From Streptomyces spiramyceticus (GTDB taxonomy: Bacteria > Actinomycetota > Actinomycetes > Streptomycetales > Streptomycetaceae), in the NCBI RefSeq assembly GCF_028807635.1, contig NZ_JARBAX010000002.1, forward strand, positions 1,550,001 through 1,614,000: DNA of 64,000 nucleotides. The letters are read 5' to 3'. Each line of letters opens with the position of its first letter. Position 1 is the stretch's first letter. Shown piece by piece: positions 20,612-28,950 of the stretch. Both the position numbers and the translations under genes were made by a program. A model generated the notes under the pieces. It saw only the letters and a list, made by a program, of their open reading frames with translations. It did not search any database and was not told the origin of the DNA.

Positions 20612-21790
20612 TCAATGCCGTCTGTCACTCGAGGAGGCGTCACCTGCGCCGACTTGTTCGCCGGCTTCTTCGGCGAGCCGGTCAATGAGCACCATCGCCA
20701 CATCGTCCGCCAGGCGGCCATCGGTGTGGCGGATCAGTCCCTGGTGCAGTTGTTCCAGGAACTCGTGAGGAGTACGGGTATGCAGCGCCTCCATGGCCTC
20801 GGGCAGGGGGAAGAAGTCGTTGTCGCGATTGCGTGCTTCGATCACGCCGTCGGTGTGCAGCAACAGACGGTCGCCGGGTGCGAACGGATAGCTGTCCGCC
20901 TTGCCCGGGGGACCGATGATGAGGTCTTCCAGGCCGAGTGGCGGGAATGGTGAGGTGGGCATCAGGGCCTGAACCGTGCCTTGGCGCAGCACCAGCGGAG
21001 GGGGATGGCCGCGGTTGACCAATTGGACCTCGTGGGTGTCGGGCACCTGGGCCACGAGCGCGGTGACGAAACCCTCCAGCAGAACGTCCTGATCGACCGC
21101 ACCGGGCATGGCGTCCTCCCGTCGGAGCGCAGCCGCGCAATGGTTGATGACCTCCACGAGGTCATCCTCGTAGTGCACGGATTCCCGGAACGCGCCCAGC
21201 ACGGCTGCGGCCGCGCGCACGGCAGGCAGTCCCTTGCCCCGGACGTCCCCCACGATCATGCGGACCCCGTACCGGGTCTGCACAGCCTCGTACAGATCAC
21301 CGCCGATCTGCGCCCCCGTCTCAGCCGCGAGGTACATGCTGGCCGCCCGCACCGGGCCCAGCCGAGGTGGCACAGGCCGCAGCAGGACTTCCTGAGCTGC
21401 CACGGCGATTCTTCGGACCTGGTGGAGTTCTTTCTCTCTGAGAGTGCGAACGGCACCACTGCCCATGACAGCGGCGACGGACACCACGAAGACAGCCAGG
21501 AAATTGGTGTAGACCATCTGACTGCCCCACGCCTGGTTGTAGGTCGCGGTGGTCACGCTGACGGCCAGAGCGAAAGCCGCTGCCGAGAGGGTGCCTTTGG
21601 GGCCCATCGTCACCGCGGCCAGTGCCGGCGTCGCGGTGAGCATGGGGCCCGTATACAGAAAGTGCAAAGGCGAGAGCTCGATACCCACCACGGCCAGTGC
21701 GATGGCGAAAGGCACACACTGCGCAAGCGTGAGGGCGACCCGGCTATGGCCGCCCGCCTCTGGCCGAAGAGAGCGGAGGAGCGACCGCAT
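20612..21790 (-). CDS. Membrane-anchored PP2C/SpoIIE-type Ser/Thr phosphatase (RsbU-like)
   Basis: 392 residues. Four or five N-terminal membrane helices (about 18-125) precede a linker helix (TLREKELHQVRRIAVAAQEVLLRPVP) and a SpoIIE/PP2C domain. Metal motifs are visible: GAQIGGDLYEAVQTRYGVRMIVGDVRGKG, GFVTALVAQV, LVNRGHPPPLVL, GDRLLLHTDGVIEARN and LADDVAMVLIDRL. Relatives dephosphorylate anti-anti-sigma factors in partner-switching pathways, turning an external cue into sigma-factor release; no anti-sigma gene is adjacent. Confidence 0.92.
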   Translation of the reverse strand: MRSLLRSLRPEAGGHSRVALTLAQCVPFAIALAVVGIELSPLHFLYTGPMLTATPALAAVTMGPKGTLSAAAFALAVSVTTATYNQAWGSQMVYTNFLAVFVVSVAAVMGSGAVRTLREKELHQVRRIAVAAQEVLLRPVPPRLGPVRAASMYLAAETGAQIGGDLYEAVQTRYGVRMIVGDVRGKGLPAVRAAAAVLGAFRESVHYEDDLVEVINHCAAALRREDAMPGAVDQDVLLEGFVTALVAQVPDTHEVQLVNRGHPPPLVLRQGTVQALMPTSPFPPLGLEDLIIGPPGKADSYPFAPGDRLLLHTDGVIEARNRDNDFFPLPEAMEALHTRTPHEFLEQLHQGLIRHTDGRLADDVAMVLIDRLAEEAGEQVGAGDASSSDRRH

Positions 21791-21998
21791 GGCTACAGCC
21801 TGCCTTGCGGAAGCTCAATGTTCCACTCGGCTTGCGTGGCCTCAGGTCCATTCGGTGACCCCTGACCGATCTCCGAAAACAGCCCAGTGCGGGGTCCGGC
21901 CCACCGTGACCAGCCTCTTCGGCCAGGGTCCAGTTCTTGCGCGGTCCGGTCCGCGCCCACCGACACGGGCGACGCCTATAGGCCTTGCCCACGGGGAA

Positions 21999-22020
21999 GG
22001 CCCCGACCGGGGTCGGGGCC
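21999..22020 (-). terminator. Perfect 10-bp-stem hairpin
   Basis: GGCCCCGACC and its complement surround GG. It lies 40 bases beyond the stop of the remnant at 22060 and so probably served that gene. Confidence 0.6.
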
Positions 22021-22059
22021 TCACTTGTACGCGTTCGGGTCAGTGCCCTGGGGTGAGCC

Positions 22060-22218
22060 TCAGAATTCATCGGCGCCGTTGCGCAGCTCCGGCGTCCAGT
22101 AGCCGGTCTTCGCGGCCGCGAAGACCACCGCGATGCCGCCCTTGGGCGCGGTGACGACCTTGCTGCCCTCGGCAGGGCCCTCGGCGGCGAAGAGGTTCAC
22201 GTTGAAGGAGGTGACGAC
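22060..22218 (-). pseudogene. C-terminal gene remnant, family not recognised
   Basis: The minus strand reads FAAGSNRVVTSFNVNLFA, then EGSKVVTAPKGGIAVVFAAAK and TGYWTPELRNGADEF before a stop at 22060. The composition is clearly coding and the stop is followed by a good hairpin. Upstream it hits a stop within a few codons and then runs into the decayed SARP gene. It looks like the end of a secreted or structural protein. Confidence 0.45.
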
Positions 22219-22339
22219 GCGGTTACTGCCTGCGGCGAATGAAAGTCAACGGGTAGCGCGAGGCGTGCACCGCCCTGGCGGCGGCGTACGAGTGCCCGGA
22301 CGAGTACGTCGGGCCCGGCGTCCAGGCCACGCGCGTACA

Positions 22340-23274
22340 GCCGTACGGAGGCGATCAGGCCGCGCAGCCGGTACCGGCTGGTGACCACGGTGACGCATCT
22401 GCTCGGAACCGCGCGCATTGTCGAGTACGACGAGGAGCTGACGGTCGGCGGCAAGGGACCGGAACAGTGCGGGAGGCCGACGGCTGGTGTGTGGTGACCG
22501 GCACGGGGTGGGCCCGGAGCCAGGACTTCCTCCGCATCGTCACCGTCGCCACGCAGTGCCGCCGCGTAGGCGTCCGCCGGCTCCCGGCCCGGGTCGACCC
22601 CCAGTTCGTCGGCGAGCAGCCGCCGGGTGCGGTGGAACCAGTCGAGCGCCTCCGAGCGGCGCCCCGCACGCTGAAGTGCCCTCATGAGCGCGGCGGACAG
22701 CGATTCGTGCAGCGGATGGGCACCGGCCTCCGCGCGCAGCACGGCCGCAGCCCGGGCGTGCTCACCCAGCCGGCCGTAGGCCGCGGCCAGTGACTCCACG
22801 GAGGCCAGCCGCAGTTCCTCCAGCGCGTGCGCGGCGGCCTGCAGCGGGGGACTTGGGTACGCGCCGGTCAGCGCGGGGCCCTGCCACAGCGACAGCGCCT
22901 CCTGACACGGCGTCGGCCGGCGCACGCTGGCTGCGGGCCAACGTCACCAGCTCTTCGAAGCGGTGGGCGTCCAGCAAGGTCTCCGGCATCCGCAGGATGT
23001 ACGCCGTCCCCTGGTTGACCAGTTCGACACCGAACATCTCGGCGTCCGTAGGGGCGAGCAAGACCCTCAGACGCGACACGTGGCCCTGGATGACACTGCG
23101 GGCACGCGGCGGCGGTTCGTCGTCCCACAGTGTCGCCGTCAGCTGGTCCACCGACACGGGGCGGTTGGGCCTCAGCAGCAGAGCGGCGAGAAGGCTGCGC
23201 CGCTTGGCGGGACCGAGTGTCAGGTCACCGGCCTCGGTGGCAACGGAGACCGCTCCGAGCAGCCGGAACTCCAC
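22340..23274 (-). pseudogene. SARP/AfsR-type regulator broken by frameshifts and deletions
   Basis: The gene starts well at 23274: MEFRLLGAVSVATEAGDLTLGPAKRRSLLAALLLRPNRPVSVDQL is an OmpR-type winged helix, and AYILRMPETLLDAHRFEELVTLARSQRAP opens the bacterial transcriptional activation domain. Near 22910 the frame shifts; the domain continues in another frame (CQEALSLWQGPALTGAYPSPPLQ ... LLADELGVDPGREPADAY). An NB-ARC scrap follows (LFRSLAADRQLLVVLDNARGSEQ, about 22400-22475, Walker B) and VVTSRYRLRGLIAS in yet another frame. Walker A and the TPR arm are gone. An intact copy would be a pathway-specific activator of antibiotic genes. Confidence 0.8.
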
Positions 23275-23569
23275 TGGAACAACTCCTCCTGGGCAAAAAG
23301 AGCCAGATTACCGGAGGTGTTGGCGAGGGTGTGCCTGGTGCATACGGGTGACTGGTGGTGTCGTTGCCGGGCGCCGGAAGCCTGAGAGTGGTCCTCGGCG
23401 TGACCGTGGCCGTTCCGTGCCGCAGGTAACTGTAGGTAAGTGATCAGCCTCACTCCGCAATGCCGTCGCCTCACGTTTCGCCCCTGCCCCCTCCTGCCAT
23501 GATCACCATTGATGCGGCGTTCGGTTGGCTCGGCATCAACCCAATTGGCAACAGAAACAGGGTATTGGC

Positions 23570-25402
23570 GTGAGCAGTACGTGGTCTCGGTCGGTGGCAC
23601 GACGGCGTGAGGACGGCGGCGGGGATCCCACTCCCCGCAGAGGAGAGTTATCCCGCCGCCGCATATCCGTGGCCAGGCTCGTCCTTCCGGCGGCGGCCGC
23701 GGCTCTGCTGGGCCAGTTGCTCACCGGAATTCCCGCCGCAGCCTCGGCGGAGGCCTCCGCGGCATCCGCGTACCCCCTCGTCCTTGACGTGGACCTCACC
23801 CCCAATCCGGTCTGCACCGGACCGGTGCAAGGCCGTGTGCAGCTGTACGACCCCGCCGCGGCGAGGGCCGGGGCCACGGTCGAATGGCGGGTGCGCGCCG
23901 GTGGGGAGCAGCTGGCCGGCGGGCGGGTCGCCATGGGTGCGGCCGTGTCCGGAGCCGGGTTCAGCATTCCGTTCGACCGCGTGCCGACGGCCGAGACGGC
24001 CTTGCAGTTCGACGCCCGCGTGGTCCCCTCGTCCGCCGGCGAGGAGCCCGGTCCGTACGGCAAGGTCTGGCGGGACACCATCAGGCGGGGCTGCGATCCG
24101 GTCCGCGTGGCCTCCGTCGGGGACTCGGTCGTCTGGGGGCAGGGCCTGGACCATGACCAGAAGTTTCCCTACCTGACGGGCCAGTCGCTCGGGCGCGCGA
24201 CCGGGCGGGGCCATCAGCACATGGATTACGCGATCTCCGGCGCGGTGCTCGACGCACCCGAGTTTCCCGCGGGCAACGACGACTCGGCCTGCCTCCAGAA
24301 CCAGGAGAAGCAGGACCCCGACGGCGACGGCGAAATGGAGTTCGGCGAGGTCACGCAGCAAACACCGGACGTCTTCTGCCAGTTGGAGAAGGCGGGTGCG
24401 CAGGCACGTGCGGGCGGATACGGTCTCGACCTGGTCGTGATCAACGGATGCATCAACGACCTCGACCCCTTCTTCGGCATCGCCGTGGGTATCACCCCCG
24501 GGTCGAAGAGCCTGCCCGAGGCGGTCCGGCGCGAGTGTTCCGGCATCGGCGCGGAACCGGAGAACCCGGCAAAGAACGTGCCCTACTTCAGCGGCGCCAA
24601 GGTCGGATACGGCGGCCGCGGCATGCAGGCAGCCATCGAGAAGGCACATTCCCTGCCCGGCCGGCCGAAGGTCGTCGTGGCGGACTTCTACTACGCCCTC
24701 AGCCGTGACAGCTCCCCCATCCCGGTGAAGCACTGCACCGCACCTGGACTTGCGGGAGCTCGGTTCACCACCTGCCTGGGCGCGCTCGGCAAGGCGACCG
24801 GGCGCTACGAGCAGTACACCCAACTGGCCAACGACGCCTACCGAGAGGCGGCCGAAGCGGCCAACAATGCCTCGCCGGACGGCGCGTACGCGGTCGCGGC
24901 CGACGGGCTGTTCACTCTGGACAGCGCCGTCTACGCCCCGCACTCCACGGTCTGGGGCAATCCGTTCTCCGACCCGATGTATCCGCTGCGCAAGAGGGCC
25001 TGCCCGGAGCTCAGCTCCACCCCGGTCCAGTGTGTCTCCGCGGCCGTCGGCCATCCGGACATCGCGGGCGCCCGGCAGTACGCCGACGCCTTCCTCCTCA
25101 ACCCGCGCCTGCGCCAGTGGTTCCACCTCGCATCCGGCGGGCCGTGGTTGACGCTGGACGCGCCCAAGGACGCCCATGTCGGCAGCGAGGTGCGCCTGAC
25201 GGCGACCGTGGACGGCGCGCAGCCACCCGCCGGATACCGCTACCACTGGTACTTCGGCGACGGCACACGGCAGGAGACCGGCGAAGCGACCACCACGCAT
25301 GCCTACGACCGGGAAGGGCCCTATCTGCCCCGGCTGGTGCTGGTCGGCGCGGACGGCCGGAAGGTGCTGACCGAGGCCACGGAGGCCGTCACTGTGAACT
25401 GA
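23570..25402 (+). CDS. Secreted SGNH/GDSL hydrolase with EF-hand-like loop and C-terminal PKD domain
   Basis: 610 residues from GTG 23570. A long basic n-region precedes the signal helix (ARLVLPAAAAALLGQLL ... AASA). A beta domain (50-180) leads to the esterase: block I RVASVGDSVVWGQGL (catalytic Ser), NGCINDLD (Asn oxyanion block) and a late GHPDIAGARQYADAF (His). Within the hydrolase, DPDGDGEMEFGE is a near-canonical EF-hand calcium loop. A PKD domain closes the protein (YRYHWYFGDGTRQETGEATTTHAYDREGPYLPRL). Residue 27 is a rare TTA Leu codon (23648-23650), hinting at bldA control. Probably an extracellular lipase or carbohydrate esterase. Confidence 0.82.
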   Translation: MSSTWSRSVARRREDGGGDPTPRRGELSRRRISVARLVLPAAAAALLGQLLTGIPAAASAEASAASAYPLVLDVDLTPNPVCTGPVQGRVQLYDPAAARAGATVEWRVRAGGEQLAGGRVAMGAAVSGAGFSIPFDRVPTAETALQFDARVVPSSAGEEPGPYGKVWRDTIRRGCDPVRVASVGDSVVWGQGLDHDQKFPYLTGQSLGRATGRGHQHMDYAISGAVLDAPEFPAGNDDSACLQNQEKQDPDGDGEMEFGEVTQQTPDVFCQLEKAGAQARAGGYGLDLVVINGCINDLDPFFGIAVGITPGSKSLPEAVRRECSGIGAEPENPAKNVPYFSGAKVGYGGRGMQAAIEKAHSLPGRPKVVVADFYYALSRDSSPIPVKHCTAPGLAGARFTTCLGALGKATGRYEQYTQLANDAYREAAEAANNASPDGAYAVAADGLFTLDSAVYAPHSTVWGNPFSDPMYPLRKRACPELSSTPVQCVSAAVGHPDIAGARQYADAFLLNPRLRQWFHLASGGPWLTLDAPKDAHVGSEVRLTATVDGAQPPAGYRYHWYFGDGTRQETGEATTTHAYDREGPYLPRLVLVGADGRKVLTEATEAVTVN

Positions 25403-25406
25403 CGGC

Positions 25407-25856
25407 TCAGTGGTGGCCTCCGGCCGCCGGTTCCAGGACGAAGACGGGGATCTCACGCTCCGTCTTCTTCTGGTAGCCGGCGTAGTCGGGGTACGCCTCG
25501 ACCGCGCGCTCCCACCAGAGCGCCTTCTCCTCGCCACTCACCTCACGAGCCGTCATGTCCTGGCGCACTGGGCCGTCCTGCAGCTCCACCCGAGGGTCGG
25601 CCACCACGTTGTGGTACCAGACGGGATGTCTGGGGGCGCCGCCGAGCGACGCGACTATGGCGTACGTGCCGCTGTGCGCCACCCGCATGAGCGGGCTCTT
25701 GCGGATCTTTCCGCTCTTGGCGCCTCGGGTGGTCAGGATGATGACGGGCATGCCCCGCAGCGTCGTTCCCTTGGTGCCACCGGAACCCTCGAACAGCGCG
25801 ACCTGGTCGCGCACCCACTTTTCCGGGCTCGGCTCGTACTCACCCTCAAGAGGCAT
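25407..25856 (-). CDS. Deazaflavin (F420)-dependent nitroreductase family protein (DDN-like)
   Basis: 149 residues from ATG 25856 with AGGAGATG upstream. It carries [30 protein letters not shown], the family's cofactor-phosphate segment, and [19 protein letters not shown], both hallmarks of the split-barrel Ddn family that reduces quinones or activated double bonds with F420H2. The gene converges on the SGNH gene with only 4 bases between stops. Confidence 0.9.
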   Translation of the reverse strand: MPLEGEYEPSPEKWVRDQVALFEGSGGTKGTTLRGMPVIILTTRGAKSGKIRKSPLMRVAHSGTYAIVASLGGAPRHPVWYHNVVADPRVELQDGPVRQDMTAREVSGEEKALWWERAVEAYPDYAGYQKKTEREIPVFVLEPAAGGHH

Positions 25857-25945
25857 GACATCTCCTGTCGTCGAAGACTGGCGCTGCCTGCTCAACGCCC
25901 CGGGGGCACGTAATCATCCCCGGGGCGTACGTAGAAGCACCGTGC

Positions 25946-26152
25946 GGTTGACGCGTCCCGGTGGTGCGCCGGCTGGGCGCCGGTGGCATGGGGCAGGTCT
26001 TTCTCGGTCACTCGGCGAGCGGTCGGGCCCGTAGCCGTGAAGCTGGTCCGCCCGGAGTATCGAGACTCGGTGCCCGTGACCGGTTCACACGGTGCTGGGC
26101 ACGCGTCTGCGAGATTCGCGGGCCGGGACCTGAGCCGTATCCAGATGGCCTA
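25946..26152 (+). pseudogene. Ser/Thr protein kinase N-lobe remnant
   Basis: One frame gives VRRLGAGGMGQVFLGHSASGR, the glycine-rich ATP loop of a PknB-type kinase. The next frame then gives PVAVKLVRPEYRDS, which contains the ATP-anchoring Lys. A one-base shift thus separates the two motifs, and nothing kinase-like follows before a stop at about 26152. Confidence 0.65.
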
Positions 26153-26253
26153 GGGCGGACCGGTGCCCGTCGCGGCCCTCCGGCGTGCTCGGACCCGTCG
26201 ATTCGTGCCCGAGCCGCGTGGCGTCGGACACTTCAGCAGGTGAGTGACCGATC

Positions 26254-28794
26254 ATGTCCACAGACCTGCACCACTCCCCGAAGGCGGGCGTAGAGGCCGC
26301 GACCGGGGGTACGAGATCGGCACCGACCACGAGGGCTGCGGTGATGGACACGCCCGTGACGATGTTCAGCGAGAGCCCGGAGGACCCGTTCGCTCTGCGC
26401 CGGGCGGCGTCGGTGGTGCTGGACGACCGCGGGAGGGTCGTCGGCTGGAGTGAGCGGGCCGAGCAGTTGCTCGGCTTCTCGGGTCCGGAGGTGATCGGCC
26501 GGCCGGCGTTGGAGTGCATGGTGGATCCCCGCGACCGGCCCGCCGTCAGCGACGTCGTGGCGGAGTGCACCAGGGCACGCGGTTGGTTCGGGGTGCTGCC
26601 GGTCCGGCACCGCGGCGGGTACCGGGTGGAACTCGGGGTGAGGTCGCGCGTGGTCACGAGGGCCGACTCCGTCCAGGAGTGGTTCCTGGTCGGCGCACCC
26701 GCGCAGGAGGTCACCCGGTGGGAGCTGGACCGTGCGGTCCTGGACGGCATGTACCGCCGGTGCCCGATCGGTCTTGTCGTCCACAGCCCCGACTTGGAGG
26801 TTTTGCGGGTCAACCAGGCGATCGCACGGGTGAGTGAGATCCCGGTCGAGCAGCATGTGGGCCTTACCACCGCCGCGCCGCTGGTCGACGAGGATGCCGA
26901 AGTGGCGCGGAACCGGGTGCGACAGGTACTGGAGACCGGACGGCCGGTGATCTTCACCGAGCAGTCCTCCCGGCTCCGGCGAGATCCCCACCGCGAGCTG
27001 ATCGTATCCGCCTCGGCGTTCCGGATGGAGGACTCCGCCGGCCGGATCATCGGCGTCGCCGAGCTGCTCGAGGACGTCACCGACCGCCACCGGGCCCGGC
27101 GCCGGCTCGCTCTGCTGAACGAGGCCAGTGCCCGCATCGGGACGACGCTGGACGTGGGGCAGACGGCTCGCGAGCTGGCCGATGTGGCCGTTCCCGGCCT
27201 GGCCGACTGTGTGTCGGTGGATCTGCTGGAGCCGGTGTCCCGGGGCGAGGAACCGCTGCAGGATACGGCCGGGCCGGTTTCCCGGACGGCCGTCCGCAGC
27301 GTGTCCGCTCGTCAGGCGCAGGCGATGCATCAGGTCGGCGAATTGATCCGCCTCCGTCCGGATGCACCGCAGGCCAGATGCCTGGCCGGGCGGCGACCGG
27401 TGCTCGAACCGGCCGCCGGCGTCTCCGCCGCGTGGTACGCGATGGAACCCCGGCCCGCCGAAGGCGCCGCCGATCCGGGTGTCCACTCGCTGATGGTGGT
27501 ACCGCTCGTGGCACGTGGCCTCGTGCTGGGCGCGGTCAGTCTGTGGCGGTCGCGGCGCCCGGAACCGTTCGAGGAAGACGACCTCGTACTGGCCCAGGAG
27601 TTCGCCTCCCGCGCCGCCGTCACCATCGACAACGCCCGCCGCTACACCCAGCAGCAACAGGCCGCGCTCACCCTGCAACGCAGCCTGCTTCCGGGTGACG
27701 TACCCGAACACCCGGCCATCGAGGTGGCCCACCGCTACCTGCCGGCCAGTACGGCGTCAGGGCTCGGCGGCGACTGGTTCGACGTGATCCCCCTCTCCGG
27801 GACCCGTGTTGCCCTTGTCGTGGGCGACGTCGTCGGCCACGGCATCCACGCCGCCGCCACGATGGGCAGGCTGCGCACCGCCGTGTACACCCTGGCCAGC
27901 CTCGACCTCGAACCGGACGAGGTCCTCTCCCGCCTGGACGACTTGGTCAACCTCCTGGCCGCAGAGCAGGAAGCCACCGACGGAGACCTGCCGCCGACCG
28001 AGCAGATCGTCGGCGCGACGTGCCTGTACGCGGTATACGACCCGATCTCCCGACGCTGCTCCGTGGCGAGTGCCAGCCACCCACCGCCGGCGGTGGCGAC
28101 TCCGGAGGGGCAGGTGAGCCTGCTCGACCTGCCGGTCGGCCCGCCGCTCGGTCTCGGCGGACTGCCCTTCGAGCCCTACGAGTTCGAACTCGCCGAGGGC
28201 AGCCTGCTCGCTCTCTACACCAATGGGCTCGTCCAGGCGCGGCACGGAGACATCGACGAACGGCTGGCGCGCCTGTGCGCAAGCCTCACCCACCCCGAGG
28301 AGGCACTGGAGCAGACCTGCCAGGCGGTGCTGGACTCGGTGCTGACCGGCTACCCCACCGATGACGTCGCGCTGCTCATCGCCCGTACCCGGGTACTGCC
28401 ACCCGAGAAGGTCGCCACCTGGCAGCTGCCGGCGGAACCCACCTCGGCGGCCCGGGCGAGGGCGCTGACAACTGCCCAGCTGACCGAGTGGGGACTGGAG
28501 GAACTGACGTTCACCACCGAGTTGATCGCCAGTGAGCTGGTCACCAACGCCTACCGGTACGCCGGCGGACCGGTGGTGCTGCGCCTCATTCATGACGACA
28601 CCCTGATCTGCGAGGTCTCCGACACGAGCAGCACGTCCCCCCACCTGCGCCGCGCTCGCAGCACCGACGAGGGTGGGCGCGGTCTGTTCCTGGTGGCCCA
28701 GTTCACCGAGCGGTGGGGCACCCGCTACGCGCGTGACGGTAAAACGGTCTGGACGGAGCAGGCACTGGGTTCAGCGCGGCCTTGGAGTTCGTAG
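26254..28794 (+). CDS. Multidomain PAS-GAF-SpoIIE phosphatase with HATPase_c domain
   Basis: 846 residues. Two PAS domains span about 45-140 (ASVVLDDRGRVVGWSERAEQLLGF) and 160-275. A GAF domain follows at about 290-455 (LNEASARIGTTLDVGQTARELADVAVPGLADCVSVDLL ... FASRAAVTIDNARRYTQQQ). The SpoIIE/PP2C domain is at 465-705 (ALTLQRSLLPGDVPEHPAIEVAHRYLPA, GGDWFDVIPL, VGDVVGHG, TDDVALLIART). The C-terminal RsbW-like ATPase domain is at 720-835 (ELVTNAYRYAGGPVVLRLI, DEGGRGLFLVAQF). One protein therefore joins sensor, anti-anti-sigma phosphatase and anti-sigma-type kinase domains. No membrane segment; cytosolic. Confidence 0.93.
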   Translation: MSTDLHHSPKAGVEAATGGTRSAPTTRAAVMDTPVTMFSESPEDPFALRRAASVVLDDRGRVVGWSERAEQLLGFSGPEVIGRPALECMVDPRDRPAVSDVVAECTRARGWFGVLPVRHRGGYRVELGVRSRVVTRADSVQEWFLVGAPAQEVTRWELDRAVLDGMYRRCPIGLVVHSPDLEVLRVNQAIARVSEIPVEQHVGLTTAAPLVDEDAEVARNRVRQVLETGRPVIFTEQSSRLRRDPHRELIVSASAFRMEDSAGRIIGVAELLEDVTDRHRARRRLALLNEASARIGTTLDVGQTARELADVAVPGLADCVSVDLLEPVSRGEEPLQDTAGPVSRTAVRSVSARQAQAMHQVGELIRLRPDAPQARCLAGRRPVLEPAAGVSAAWYAMEPRPAEGAADPGVHSLMVVPLVARGLVLGAVSLWRSRRPEPFEEDDLVLAQEFASRAAVTIDNARRYTQQQQAALTLQRSLLPGDVPEHPAIEVAHRYLPASTASGLGGDWFDVIPLSGTRVALVVGDVVGHGIHAAATMGRLRTAVYTLASLDLEPDEVLSRLDDLVNLLAAEQEATDGDLPPTEQIVGATCLYAVYDPISRRCSVASASHPPPAVATPEGQVSLLDLPVGPPLGLGGLPFEPYEFELAEGSLLALYTNGLVQARHGDIDERLARLCASLTHPEEALEQTCQAVLDSVLTGYPTDDVALLIARTRVLPPEKVATWQLPAEPTSAARARALTTAQLTEWGLEELTFTTELIASELVTNAYRYAGGPVVLRLIHDDTLICEVSDTSSTSPHLRRARSTDEGGRGLFLVAQFTERWGTRYARDGKTVWTEQALGSARPWSS

Positions 28795-28892
28795 GGAAAG
28801 GCGTTGGAAGCGCCGGTGGGTGATAAGGCATGTACCGATCAGGCGGGCGAACGTCGGATCGAAGGCCACCGGTCCGAACACGCCCGGCTCGC

Positions 28893-28936
28893 CCCGGGCC
28901 GTACGGCGGCCGGTCAGGGAAGCCGTACGGGCCGGG
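28893..28936. terminator. Hairpin between convergent genes
   Basis: CCCGGGCCGTACGG and CCGTACGGGCCGGG pair with one discontinuity across a 15-base loop. It lies between the phosphatase stop (28794) and the SulP stop (28951), so it could end both transcripts. Confidence 0.5.
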
Positions 28937-28950
28937 CCGACTGGTCGCTG

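Noticed and set aside
22133..22500. Plus-strand frames around 22.1-22.5 kb
   Set aside because: They are antisense to the SARP and C-terminal remnants and show no motif of their own.
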